Origin: Methanosarcina horonobensis HB-1 = JCM 15518
GTDB lineage: Archaea; Halobacteriota; Methanosarcinia; Methanosarcinales; Methanosarcinaceae
Length of the DNA stretch: 64,000 bases
Assembly (NCBI RefSeq): GCF_000970285.1
Contig: NZ_CP009516.1
Location: 4,257,036 to 4,321,035 of the forward strand
Reading direction: 5' to 3'
Each line of letters opens with the position of its first letter. Position 1 is the first letter of the stretch. The notes beneath the pieces were generated by a model that saw only the letters and a list, made by a program, of their open reading frames with translations, was not told where the DNA came from and did no database searches. Made by a program: the position numbers and the translations under genes. Shown here piece by piece: positions 1 through 7,042 of the stretch.

Positions 1-145
1 AAGTTTTCAACGAAGGCAAGAGGGCGAAAATTGTGGGACATTTCAAAAACACATGTTTGAGTAACCAGGGAGATTTTCAGAAAAAACGATAGCAGGAAAA
101 ATTATGAAAATTGAAAGGACATCTGCGGAAGGTCAGTATTATAAT
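1..145. repeat. Dispersed repeat, copy 1 (two arms)
   Basis: Two blocks recur at 27695-27880. Block A (about 1-50) reads as the reverse complement of 27700-27750, sharing the core CGAAAATTGTrGGACATTT. Block B (about 70-145) matches 27785-27875 in direct orientation, sharing GCAGGAAAA and TGCGGAAnGTCAGT. The relative inversion of one arm suggests an invertible or hairpin-ended mobile element remnant. No open frame is seen. Block B runs directly into the duplicated gene fragment that follows. Confidence 0.6.
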
Positions 146-428
146 AAGAATGGCAATATTACTCAGGGGGATAGTTTTGAGTAAAGAGGCTGACGGAAAA
201 GAAAAAGGTTATAAATAAGATAAAGGAATGTCAGACAAAAAAAGATCAAATAAACAGTTTTACTTAATTTATGGAATAATTCTGGTTATAGTCCTTTTTA
301 TAGCATATCTTCTTCTAATGAAACACTATCAAAAACTGAGACATTATCAAACACAAAAAATAGAAATTAGACCAGTTCATCGGCCCATTCTGATGAATAT
401 CAGTCAGCACTCCACAGGACTCACGTAG
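140..428 (+). pseudogene. Truncated duplicate of the ferric-reductase-like gene 5' end
   Basis: From about 141 to 318 the DNA is nearly identical to 1560-1740, the start of the intact gene at 1650. An in-frame TAA (about 217) replaces a TCA codon seen in the other copy. The readable part from ATG 228 gives 66 residues: the same MSDKK start and first membrane helix (about residues 10-30), followed by an unrelated tail in place of the heme-binding helices. Expression as a small one-helix protein is possible, but a broken duplicate is the simpler reading. Confidence 0.7.
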
Positions 429-668
429 TTGAACTTAAAAACTTGCAGCATAGAACTCCAAACTGCTAAAATACAGTATTTATAACAGATTTGTTCATGC
501 TTAATTTCCGATCAAGTGCTTAAGTTCTAACATGAGAGACCTATAAGACCTATATTACATGTTACTGGAGGCTAAGAGTTATTGCCCCTTTAATAACGCA
601 GGACCGTACGAACAAGTCTTTATTGGTTTTCTGCTTGTTATTCTAGCCTTACGTTTATGTACTTTACT

Positions 669-935
669 TTACCACCAGTTGCCGAAGCCGCCGAAGCCAC
701 CGCAGCCGAGGTTGCATTTGTTGACTTCTGAGACGGCACCTCTTAGGTTAAACACTTTAATGCAGGGATCGCAGCAGTCTCCCCCCCTATCCCAGTCAAA
801 CCATTTGCCTGGGAACCAGCCGTCTCCAAAGCCACAGTCTCCCCACCAGTCATCCCCGGCACTTGCCGAGGTAGCTGTCAGTGACGCTACGAAAAGGACT
901 GCCAGGAAAATACCTAGTACCTTTCTCATTTCCAT
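669..935 (-). CDS. Small secreted Trp/Gly/Cys-rich protein
   Basis: This 88-residue protein begins with a clear signal peptide (Lys/Arg start, hydrophobic core about 6-20, Ala-rich end near residue 26 with SASAG). The mature part of about 62 residues is extreme in composition: seven Trp, six Cys, many Gly and Asp, including CCDPC and a GGFGGFGNWW tail. A GGAGGG ribosome site (945-950) nine bases upstream fixes the ATG. The proline-rich frame on the opposite strand is taken as a shadow. No family is recognised. Metal binding, a disulfide-rich surface peptide or a toxin-like peptide are all guesses. Confidence 0.75.
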   Translation of the reverse strand: MEMRKVLGIFLAVLFVASLTATSASAGDDWWGDCGFGDGWFPGKWFDWDRGGDCCDPCIKVFNLRGAVSEVNKCNLGCGGFGGFGNWW

Positions 936-1562
936 TGATTTATACCCTCCAAAATTTTCTTATTTTCGATACAATTTAAGATTTGTTGACTTTTAGATCT
1001 CAGCTTCCATATGTGAAGAAACAGTGTAATAATTGTATGCCAATTAATAATCTGATAATAAACCTAGATAATTAACTGACAGGTATTACACCTACTATGT
1101 ACATATGAAAGTGATTTCGACATGTATCAACAAATTGTATCCAACACAAAATAAGTATTAGAATTATATAATATATGGAGAAATATAAATTAGGAAAGAA
1201 AATATACAAAAATATAAATTTTTTTATATATATTTGATAGCCGTTTCGTCAAAACATTATATAATATTTATCACCGAATCTGAATATATTTACTGTATAT
1301 TTTTCAACCAAAAAATGCCCTGAAAAAATATAAAAAATAAAGCTTACTTAAGAACACAGTAAGGGAAGAATAAGAAAAAAATAATAAGGGAAAATAAGAA
1401 AAACAAAAGGAGGAAAAAATTCTTTTAACTGAATTTAATCTTGTGCGAGTAAAGATATTTAAAAAAATAACCATATAAAGTTAGTTCTCACCAAAGACAA
1501 GAGCATCATAAGGAAATTATAGTGAATTTTTGGTGATTGAAATATTCTAGCGAATTACTATT
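936..1562. other. AT-rich intergenic region
   Basis: No gene is seen. The left edge carries the ribosome site of the small secreted protein. The rest is very AT-rich with purine runs near 1370-1420 and several TATA-like stretches (for example near 1160-1240 and 1470). It probably holds the promoters of both divergent neighbours, but no single site can be assigned. Confidence 0.5.
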
Positions 1563-1649
1563 ATGATAAGAATGGCAATATTACTCAGAGGGATAGTTTT
1601 GAGTAAAGATGCTGACGGAAAAGAAAAAGGCCATAAATCAGATAAAGGA

Positions 1650-2267
1650 ATGTCAGACAAAAAAATATCAAATAAGAAGTTTTACTTAATCTATGGAATA
1701 ATTCTGGTTATAGTCCTTTTTATAGCGTATCTTCTTCTGCAGAGGCCCGGGGAACCCCTAAGGATGGTAGCCCGGTTTGCAGCAACATTTGGTTATCTGA
1801 CTATTTTCCTTTCAATACTCAGTTCTGAATATATGGCTAAAATGAGAAAAATATCAGGACTGCCTTTTTTAAAAGCTCACCATCATCTGGCAAGGATTGG
1901 GATCCTTCTAATCCTGATTCATCCACTAGCTCTTGCCATCGGAGGACAGGGATTCAGAATTTTTTTGCCTGAGTTTTATCCTGTAAACAGGTTTCTAATG
2001 TTTGGAGGCAAGACAGCAATTTATCTCTTCCTGCTGGCTGCCGGCATTGCCCTGTACAGGAAAAAGTATAGAAACTGGAAGAAGGTACATTACCTCAGTT
2101 ACCTGGCTTTTTTACTTGTCTCAGCTCATGCTTTATTGATAGGCAGCGACTTTAAACTGGAGATAATGAGAATACTTACACTTGTGATGGCAGCTACTGT
2201 AACAGGTATTTTTATACATAAGAGATTGGGGGCAAAGACAAAAACCCGAAAGAATAGAAATAGTTAA
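1650..2267 (+). CDS. Ferric-reductase-like transmembrane heme protein
   Basis: A 205-residue membrane protein, start taken at ATG 1650 (MSDKK). An in-frame ATG at 1563 would add 29 residues, but the duplicated copy carries a stop in that stretch, which argues against it. About five to six helices are visible (roughly 11-30, 40-58, 80-97, 120-136, 147-165, 172-190). Paired histidines fit two transmembrane hemes as in ferric reductase/MsrQ-type domains: H77-79 with H91 on one helix, and H147 with H160 on another. There is no flavin or NAD domain, so it would need an electron-transfer partner. Role is inferred as membrane electron transfer; the substrate is unknown. Confidence 0.75.
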   Translation: MSDKKISNKKFYLIYGIILVIVLFIAYLLLQRPGEPLRMVARFAATFGYLTIFLSILSSEYMAKMRKISGLPFLKAHHHLARIGILLILIHPLALAIGGQGFRIFLPEFYPVNRFLMFGGKTAIYLFLLAAGIALYRKKYRNWKKVHYLSYLAFLLVSAHALLIGSDFKLEIMRILTLVMAATVTGIFIHKRLGAKTKTRKNRNS

Positions 2268-2411
2268 GTTAAAAAACAGAGAGCTGTGCATTTACAAAAT
2301 ATTATTTTTTTCTGAACAAGGATCGGAAAAGAGACATATAAATAAGAAATATTCCAAATAAGAAATATTCCCGCCCAGAGTTGAATTTTCAGTTGTAGCA
2401 GGCTCAATAGA

Positions 2412-2626
2412 GGTACTATATTGCTACTGGCTTTTCTCCTCAATATCTTCAAATCTTAATGCAGGACACAAAGACCTATATAGTGCTAAATGTGGTCGGT
2501 GCAGGGCTGTCATGCTATGTTTCGATACTATTGACTACTTACCTTTTATGATCTTTGAAGGAACAGGCCATTGTAGCCTTTATCGGGCTGATAAGGTTAT
2601 TTAAAGTTCCTGATGAAGCTTGAAAA
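2412..2626 (+). pseudogene. Frameshifted relic resembling a CBU_0592-type small membrane protein
   Basis: Reading the + strand across three frame breaks gives ILLLAFLLNIF, then YIVLNVVGAGLSCYVSILL, then PFMIFEG, then AIVAFIGLIRLF. This order (helix with LN, then LNxxGAxLL, then a second pair with an E and IGLIRL) resembles small two-to-three-helix CBU_0592-like membrane proteins. No intact frame remains. Two direct copies of AATAAGAAATATTCC sit just upstream (about 2340-2371). Confidence 0.4.
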
Positions 2627-2695
2627 ATAAGAATATGGATATGGATATCCGACAAAATTTAACAAAGGTCTTTATTTGTGAGAGAAAACTTAAAG

Positions 2696-3457
2696 TTATT
2701 TTTTTTCCAGTTCCGAAAACCTGCTTATTTCACTGGAGAGCCGCTGCACTTCCTTACGCAGCTCCGAAATCTCTTTTGAAGATGCTTCCTTTTCTTTTCC
2801 CACAAGAAGACTGGCAATAGCTGCAGTTATGTATCCAAAGATTGCAAAGGCGTAGACGGATAACAAAAAGGTCAGAACTCTTCCTTCAGCAGTTTTTGGC
2901 CAATAATCGCTTCCTATTGTTGTCATAATCATTGCTGTCCACCAGAAAGCATCTCCATATGATTTAAGGCCGGGGTACTCAAAATAATACATCCCTGCTG
3001 CCCCGATAAAAGTCACCAGAGCTGTAAGGATCAGGACATATTCCAGGCCTCTCTGTTTCACTGCTTTCCTGACAGTCCTTATACTCCTGTTAAATGAAGA
3101 AAGAATTCTGGCAAGATTAAAAGACCGGATAAAATTCGAAAATTTAAATAGTCTGAATCCGCGAAATATTTTTAATATCCGCAGCGCAGGCAGAAATAAA
3201 GAAAGAGCAACAAGCCAGTTTTCCTCTAAATAAGCCTTTTTTTTCGGAGCGATATACAGTTCAACAAAAAAATCAACTATAAACATACTCCAGATAACGT
3301 CGTTTGCTCTTCGTAAAAATGGGGAGAGCCCGTAAACAAAGTCAATAACAATAAGAATCAGCCATACAATTGACAGAAGAAGGAGAGGAAAATCTAAAAG
3401 CTCGTTAATCTGGTACAGTAACTCTGTTCGTTCCTGATAAGCCCGTTCTTTGTCCAT
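2696..3457 (-). CDS. Voltage-gated-type ion channel with TIGSDY filter
   Basis: A 253-residue six-helix cation channel: S1-S3 about 22-42, 52-70 and 80-95; an arginine/lysine-rich S4-like stretch about 93-135; S5 about 140-160; pore 168-187; S6 about 195-218; then a cytoplasmic coiled-coil tail (222-253, heptads of Leu/Ile with E/K). The pore reads TTIGSDYWP where classical potassium channels have TVGYGDxxP, so the GYG signature is absent. It is therefore best called a K+-channel-family protein of uncertain selectivity. A TATA-bearing segment about 45 bases upstream is nearly the same as the one before the Met-rich gene at 3945. Confidence 0.8.
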   Translation of the reverse strand: MDKERAYQERTELLYQINELLDFPLLLLSIVWLILIVIDFVYGLSPFLRRANDVIWSMFIVDFFVELYIAPKKKAYLEENWLVALSLFLPALRILKIFRGFRLFKFSNFIRSFNLARILSSFNRSIRTVRKAVKQRGLEYVLILTALVTFIGAAGMYYFEYPGLKSYGDAFWWTAMIMTTIGSDYWPKTAEGRVLTFLLSVYAFAIFGYITAAIASLLVGKEKEASSKEISELRKEVQRLSSEISRFSELEKK

Positions 3458-3483
3458 AAGCTTCTTCTCGCCTTAATTAACAT

Positions 3484-3532
3484 GAAAAGATAAAGGCTGA
3501 ATTTATAGATACTTACTCTTTATTTAACTATG
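3484..3532 (-). promoter_or_regulatory. Promoter element shared with the gene at 3945-5006
   Basis: The + strand text GAATTTATAgATACTTA followed by TCTtTATTTAACT lies 30-75 bases upstream of the channel gene and recurs with few changes at 5096-5144, upstream of the Met-rich gene. On the - strand it reads as an AAATA-rich box followed by TATAAATTC, a good archaeal TATA box. The conservation extends well beyond the TATA box, so a shared regulator site is plausible. Confidence 0.5.
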
Positions 3533-3944
3533 CGAAAGGCTGGACATATTTTCAAAACAAGCAGATTTTTTGGAAATTTGTCTATAAAAGTATGTTTACT
3601 TAATTTTACTGCAACCTTATAGGAGTGACTCATAAACAGATCGGAAATCTCTTAGAATACATATTTTAAAGACTTATCAAATCGAAGGGTTGTGTTTAAC
3701 CTTTAAATTCGGGAAGAGTCGAATCAAGCTGGTAAGAGAACCGTCTATGGGTATCAAGAAACACAGGATAGAAAAAAGGCTTCCAGAACAGCTAAAAAGA
3801 GTAAAGAGCTGCAAACTATAAAGCTACAAGCTTGCAGTCTCTGCTTTTAAACCAGCTTAGTAATCAAAAGTTGATTACATATTCCTTTGTCACACTTCAT
3901 TACACAAATATTTCTTATTGACCAATGACTCTATTGTCCAGTAC
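3533..3944. other. Intergenic, no gene seen
   Basis: About 400 bases between two - strand genes. There is a small palindrome around 3822-3838 (CTACAAGCTTGCAG) and otherwise no convincing frame, RNA or element end. Confidence 0.4.
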
Positions 3945-5006
3945 TTACATGTCTTCAGTCATGTTATTCATGTCTTCGGTCATATTCATATCTTCGGTCA
4001 TGTTATCCATGCCTTCTGTCATGCCCTTCATGCCTTGGATAGTAGTCGTGCTTTGATTAAATTCACATTTAATTGTCTTGGTCATGATTCTAATTGAATC
4101 ATCCAGGTTTTTGATTATAACCATCTTTCCGGTTATGCCGGACATGCCTTCATCCATTTTTTCGTCCATTTTAGTCATGTCCTGGATGTCTCCGATTACA
4201 GCCTTATTTGCATCCATCAAGACCAGATCACTCATGTCTTCTTCCATTTCGGTCATGTTATCCATGCTTTTGACTATAACCGCCTTCCCGGTCAGGCTGC
4301 ATTGCATGGGTTCAGGCATAGACATATTAGCCGTCATGTTACTGTCCATTTCGGTAATATTACACATTTTTTCAACCATTTCGGTAATGTCACCAATGTT
4401 TTTGATTATAACTACTTTTTTGGTCATATCACCTGTTACGTTTCCAGTCATATTTCCACTCATGACTACGGTCATGTTACCCATACTTTCGGTCATGTTT
4501 TCCATGCCTTCCGTTTTGTTTAACATGATTTCTCCAGTCATATTTCCGACCATGAATACGGTCATGTTTTTGGTGATATCACCCATGACTTCAGAAACGT
4601 TACTCATATCTTCGGTCATATTTTCCTTCTCACCGAAAATGATCACTTTTCCGGGCATATCATCCACACTTCCGATCATAACCGCTTTTTCGGTCATATT
4701 ACCCAGGTCTTTGATCAGAATTATTTTCCCGGTCACATCAAGTGTCATGTTTTCGGTAGCACTCATATTATCGGTGGCGTTAGTCATATTACCGGTCGCA
4801 TTAGTCATATTGTCCGTAGCGTTACCCATTTCTTCAACCATAACTGCATTTCCGGTTATACTACATGTAATGGTTTCAGAAATGTCTCCGGTCATGATTA
4901 CGTTTACGTCACTCACGTTTCCGAGCATATTTGCTTGTGCTCCCACGGACGCAACAGACAGGGTTAGACATAGTGCTAGCAGAGGAATTATTAATTTCAT
5001 TTTCAT
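3945..5006 (-). CDS. Secreted Met/Asn/Thr-rich repeat protein
   Basis: 353 residues with a signal peptide (1-25, ending VGAQA). Roughly one residue in seven is Met, and about 25-30 N-X-S/T sequons are present, at least a dozen as NMT. A degenerate repeat runs through the mature protein: a short hydrophobic strand such as KVVIIKNIG, GKAVIVKSMD, GKVIIFGEKE or GKMVIIKNLD, each followed by (D/G)NMT-type loops. This looks like a beta-solenoid or stacked-strand surface protein able to carry many N-glycans. The C-terminus repeats NMTEDM three times and has no anchor. The long frame on the other strand is a low-complexity shadow. No family recognised; metal binding by Met is a guess. Confidence 0.75.
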   Translation of the reverse strand: MKMKLIIPLLALCLTLSVASVGAQANMLGNVSDVNVIMTGDISETITCSITGNAVMVEEMGNATDNMTNATGNMTNATDNMSATENMTLDVTGKIILIKDLGNMTEKAVMIGSVDDMPGKVIIFGEKENMTEDMSNVSEVMGDITKNMTVFMVGNMTGEIMLNKTEGMENMTESMGNMTVVMSGNMTGNVTGDMTKKVVIIKNIGDITEMVEKMCNITEMDSNMTANMSMPEPMQCSLTGKAVIVKSMDNMTEMEEDMSDLVLMDANKAVIGDIQDMTKMDEKMDEGMSGITGKMVIIKNLDDSIRIMTKTIKCEFNQSTTTIQGMKGMTEGMDNMTEDMNMTEDMNNMTEDM

Positions 5007-5095
5007 TCTTTACCCCCCGTTTGAAAGTTTGACCATTGGTCAATTATATTTCTGGTATCCGAATTAAATAAAAGTCGTTTTAATAATAAACAATT

Positions 5096-5144
5096 TAATA
5101 ATAAAGACGGAATTTATAAATACTTAATCTCTATTTAACTCTAC
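5096..5144 (-). promoter_or_regulatory. Promoter element upstream of the Met-rich gene
   Basis: GGAATTTATAAATACTTAA followed by TCTCTATTTAACT matches the segment at 3484-3532 over about 45 positions with a handful of differences. On the - strand it offers TATAAATTCC as TATA box about 100 bases before the start at 5006, implying a leader of roughly 65-75 nt. Confidence 0.5.
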
Positions 5145-5307
5145 AGAGGGTTAATTAAAATTCCATAATCGGTAAGTGTTTTGAAAGCCCTATTAATCAA
5201 TAAATAACGTTTATTTATACTTGAGATCATTATATAAGAATCTCAATCGCGAAACTTTGTAAACCAAATTTCTTAAAAAATAGAAAATCTAAACGATAGA
5301 TAAAAGT

Positions 5308-5988
5308 TTATTTCAGAGAATCTTTAATCCAGTTCATTATCTCCTCATAGACTTCATCCGAAACTTCTGCAAGGCCGTGCCCTGCCCCTTCGTATATTGT
5401 GAGTTTTTTTGGTTCATGCGCCATGGAATATGCATATACCGAACTTCCTGACGGCAGTGTTTCATCCTCGTCCCCGTGAATCAGGAGTACTGAAACTCCT
5501 TCTGCAAGACTGGATATCGGGCTAATCCCAAAACTCTGAGTTGAAAGGGTAATTACGGTTCTCACAGTACTCTCATTATGTGCAGCCTGAACAATCACAG
5601 CGCCTCCAAAAGAATGACCTATCAGCCCAAACCCGGTAATGCCTTCACCTTTCAAGAACTCAATTCCTACAAGTACATCCATTGCGGCTTCTGCCAGATC
5701 GGTAGGATACCTGAACCTGACCCTTAGCGAACTTATTCCCGAGTCCAGCAAATCCATACACAAGCGGGGGTAAAGGCCGTTTGCAGGCGTATCAAAGCCT
5801 CCTCCGATTCCCCCAACCATGACCACTGCTTTATCTGTACCTTCTGCTGCATAATAACGGCATTCAACCTTTCCGCGGCTTGTGTCTATTATAACGGATT
5901 CAAAACCGTCTCCAGGTTCTTTTTTCATACTAAGAATATCAGCTTCCAGTACCTCATCTCCGAATTCGGTCCTCTTTCTTCCAGACAT
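5308..5988 (-). CDS. Alpha/beta hydrolase
   Basis: A 226-residue cytoplasmic hydrolase of the dienelactone-hydrolase/acylaminopeptidase-like kind. The nucleophile elbow is GHSFGG (Ser126). The acid is probably Asp175 in HGDEDETLP and the base His204 in GAGHGL. The GGIGGGFDTP loop near 59-68 would form the oxyanion region. It is monocistronic: the neighbour upstream is divergent. The natural substrate cannot be told from sequence. Confidence 0.85.
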   Translation of the reverse strand: MSGRKRTEFGDEVLEADILSMKKEPGDGFESVIIDTSRGKVECRYYAAEGTDKAVVMVGGIGGGFDTPANGLYPRLCMDLLDSGISSLRVRFRYPTDLAEAAMDVLVGIEFLKGEGITGFGLIGHSFGGAVIVQAAHNESTVRTVITLSTQSFGISPISSLAEGVSVLLIHGDEDETLPSGSSVYAYSMAHEPKKLTIYEGAGHGLAEVSDEVYEEIMNWIKDSLK

Positions 5989-6299
5989 AAATGAATCTAA
6001 AACTCCGGCTTATTAGGCATTTGTGGGTAGTGTTAAATTATTCAGTAATAGGTAGCAAAACCGGTGTTAAAAGATGAGATAGAAAACGAGTTTTCGAAAA
6101 CCATACATAAAAATCAGCTTGAGAGTAAACATCAAAAATAAATGAAGGACAAAATGAGGCAAAACAGGAATCTGCGGAAAGAAAAAAGGACAAAATGCTT
6201 TTTCAAATGCGCCCGAAAGGCATAACTTTAATTAAAAATATGGCAAATGAGAAGTGATTTTACTGATATGATTCTACTGACAACTACAGGAGAAATTTT
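5989..6299. promoter_or_regulatory. Divergent promoter region
   Basis: This 311-base spacer separates two divergent genes. TTTAATTAAAAATATGG (about 6228-6244) is a TATA-like stretch suited to the thioesterase at 6300, and GGAGAAATTTT just before 6300 contains its ribosome site. No other feature is seen. Confidence 0.45.
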
Positions 6300-6707
6300 A
6301 TGGAAGACCTCAAACGGTTCTTTAAAAAAGATAAATTCGCTGCAAATACTGGAATAGAACTGCTGGAAGTTTCACCGGGATATGCAAAAGCCAGGATGGA
6401 AATCGAAGAAAAGCACCGGAACGCATTAAGGGCAGTTCAGGGAGGAGCATTATTTACCCTTGCAGACCTTGCTTTTGCAGCAGCCTCAAATGCACACGGC
6501 ACTGCTGCAGTCGGCATCAATGCGAACATCTCTTTTGTAAAAGCTGCGCTGAACGGAACACTTACAGCCGAGGCAAATGAAACTTCAATAAACCCTAAAA
6601 TTGCCACATATACTGTTAACATCATTGATGACGAGGGAGACCTTGTAGCAACTTTTCAGGGGATGGTCTACAGAAAAAAGTTTTCACTTGATTTTTCTGA
6701 GGCTTAA
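6300..6707 (+). CDS. PaaI-type hotdog-fold thioesterase
   Basis: 135 residues, the usual length for a single hotdog domain. The family's active-site segment is visible as N41-A-L-R-A-V-Q-G-G with Asp56 in LADLAFA on the long helix; the common HGG histidine is Gln47 here. The second half carries the paired strands (GINANISFV, TYTVNIID). Expected to hydrolyse a small acyl-CoA thioester in the cytoplasm; the substrate is unknown. GGAGAAATTTT precedes the ATG. Confidence 0.85.
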   Translation: MEDLKRFFKKDKFAANTGIELLEVSPGYAKARMEIEEKHRNALRAVQGGALFTLADLAFAAASNAHGTAAVGINANISFVKAALNGTLTAEANETSINPKIATYTVNIIDDEGDLVATFQGMVYRKKFSLDFSEA

Positions 6708-6758
6708 ACCTCAGAAATTAAAGTTCTGCCGTAAACAGCGATCAAAATAAAAAAATAA

Positions 6759-6830
6759 TGCGACTGCCGGGATTCGAACCCGGGTTCTAAGCTTGGGAAG
6801 CTCAGGTCATAGCCACTAAACCACAGTCGC
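6759..6830 (-). tRNA. tRNA-Gly (CCC)
   Basis: On the - strand a full cloverleaf is readable: acceptor GCGACTG pairs with CAGTCGC, the anticodon arm TGAGC-TTCCCAA-GCTTA (one G-U pair) gives anticodon CCC, and the T arm is CCGGG-TTCGAAT-CCCGG. Discriminator base A; CCA is not encoded. No intron. Confidence 0.93.
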
Positions 6831-7042
6831 ACACAGTCTTAAAGAACTGCTGTGTATTCTTCTCATGCATCTTTTAGATATTAAAGTTTTCGGTAAAAGT
6901 GAGAAAATAACTGAGATCACGGGTTTGCCCTCTACGGGAATGGGATTTCTGTTTTTGAAACTTGAGGGTGCAAAGCGATAAACACCGGGGCAGGGAATAA
7001 TTATTGTAGAAAATTTCAAACGGCTTTTTCGGGGAGGGGGCA

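Noticed and set aside
559-996. 145-codon + strand frame rich in Pro/Gln/Ser
   Set aside because: It is the antisense of the signal-peptide protein at 669-935, which has a good ribosome site; the Pro/Gln bias is explained by opposing Gly/Trp codons.
2264-2452. 62-codon - strand frame
   Set aside because: It lies over a spacer with a + strand gene relic, with no ribosome site or recognisable motif.
4000-4990. Regular short repeats that might suggest a CRISPR array
   Set aside because: The repeats (TCGGTCATGTT-like) are in-frame codons of a repeat protein with irregular spacing and no unique spacers; no cas genes are near.
4078-5067. 329-codon + strand frame opposite the Met-rich protein
   Set aside because: Low-complexity antisense of Met/Thr/Asn codons, giving only Ile/Met/Ser-rich text and no ribosome site; the - strand has signal peptide and sequons.
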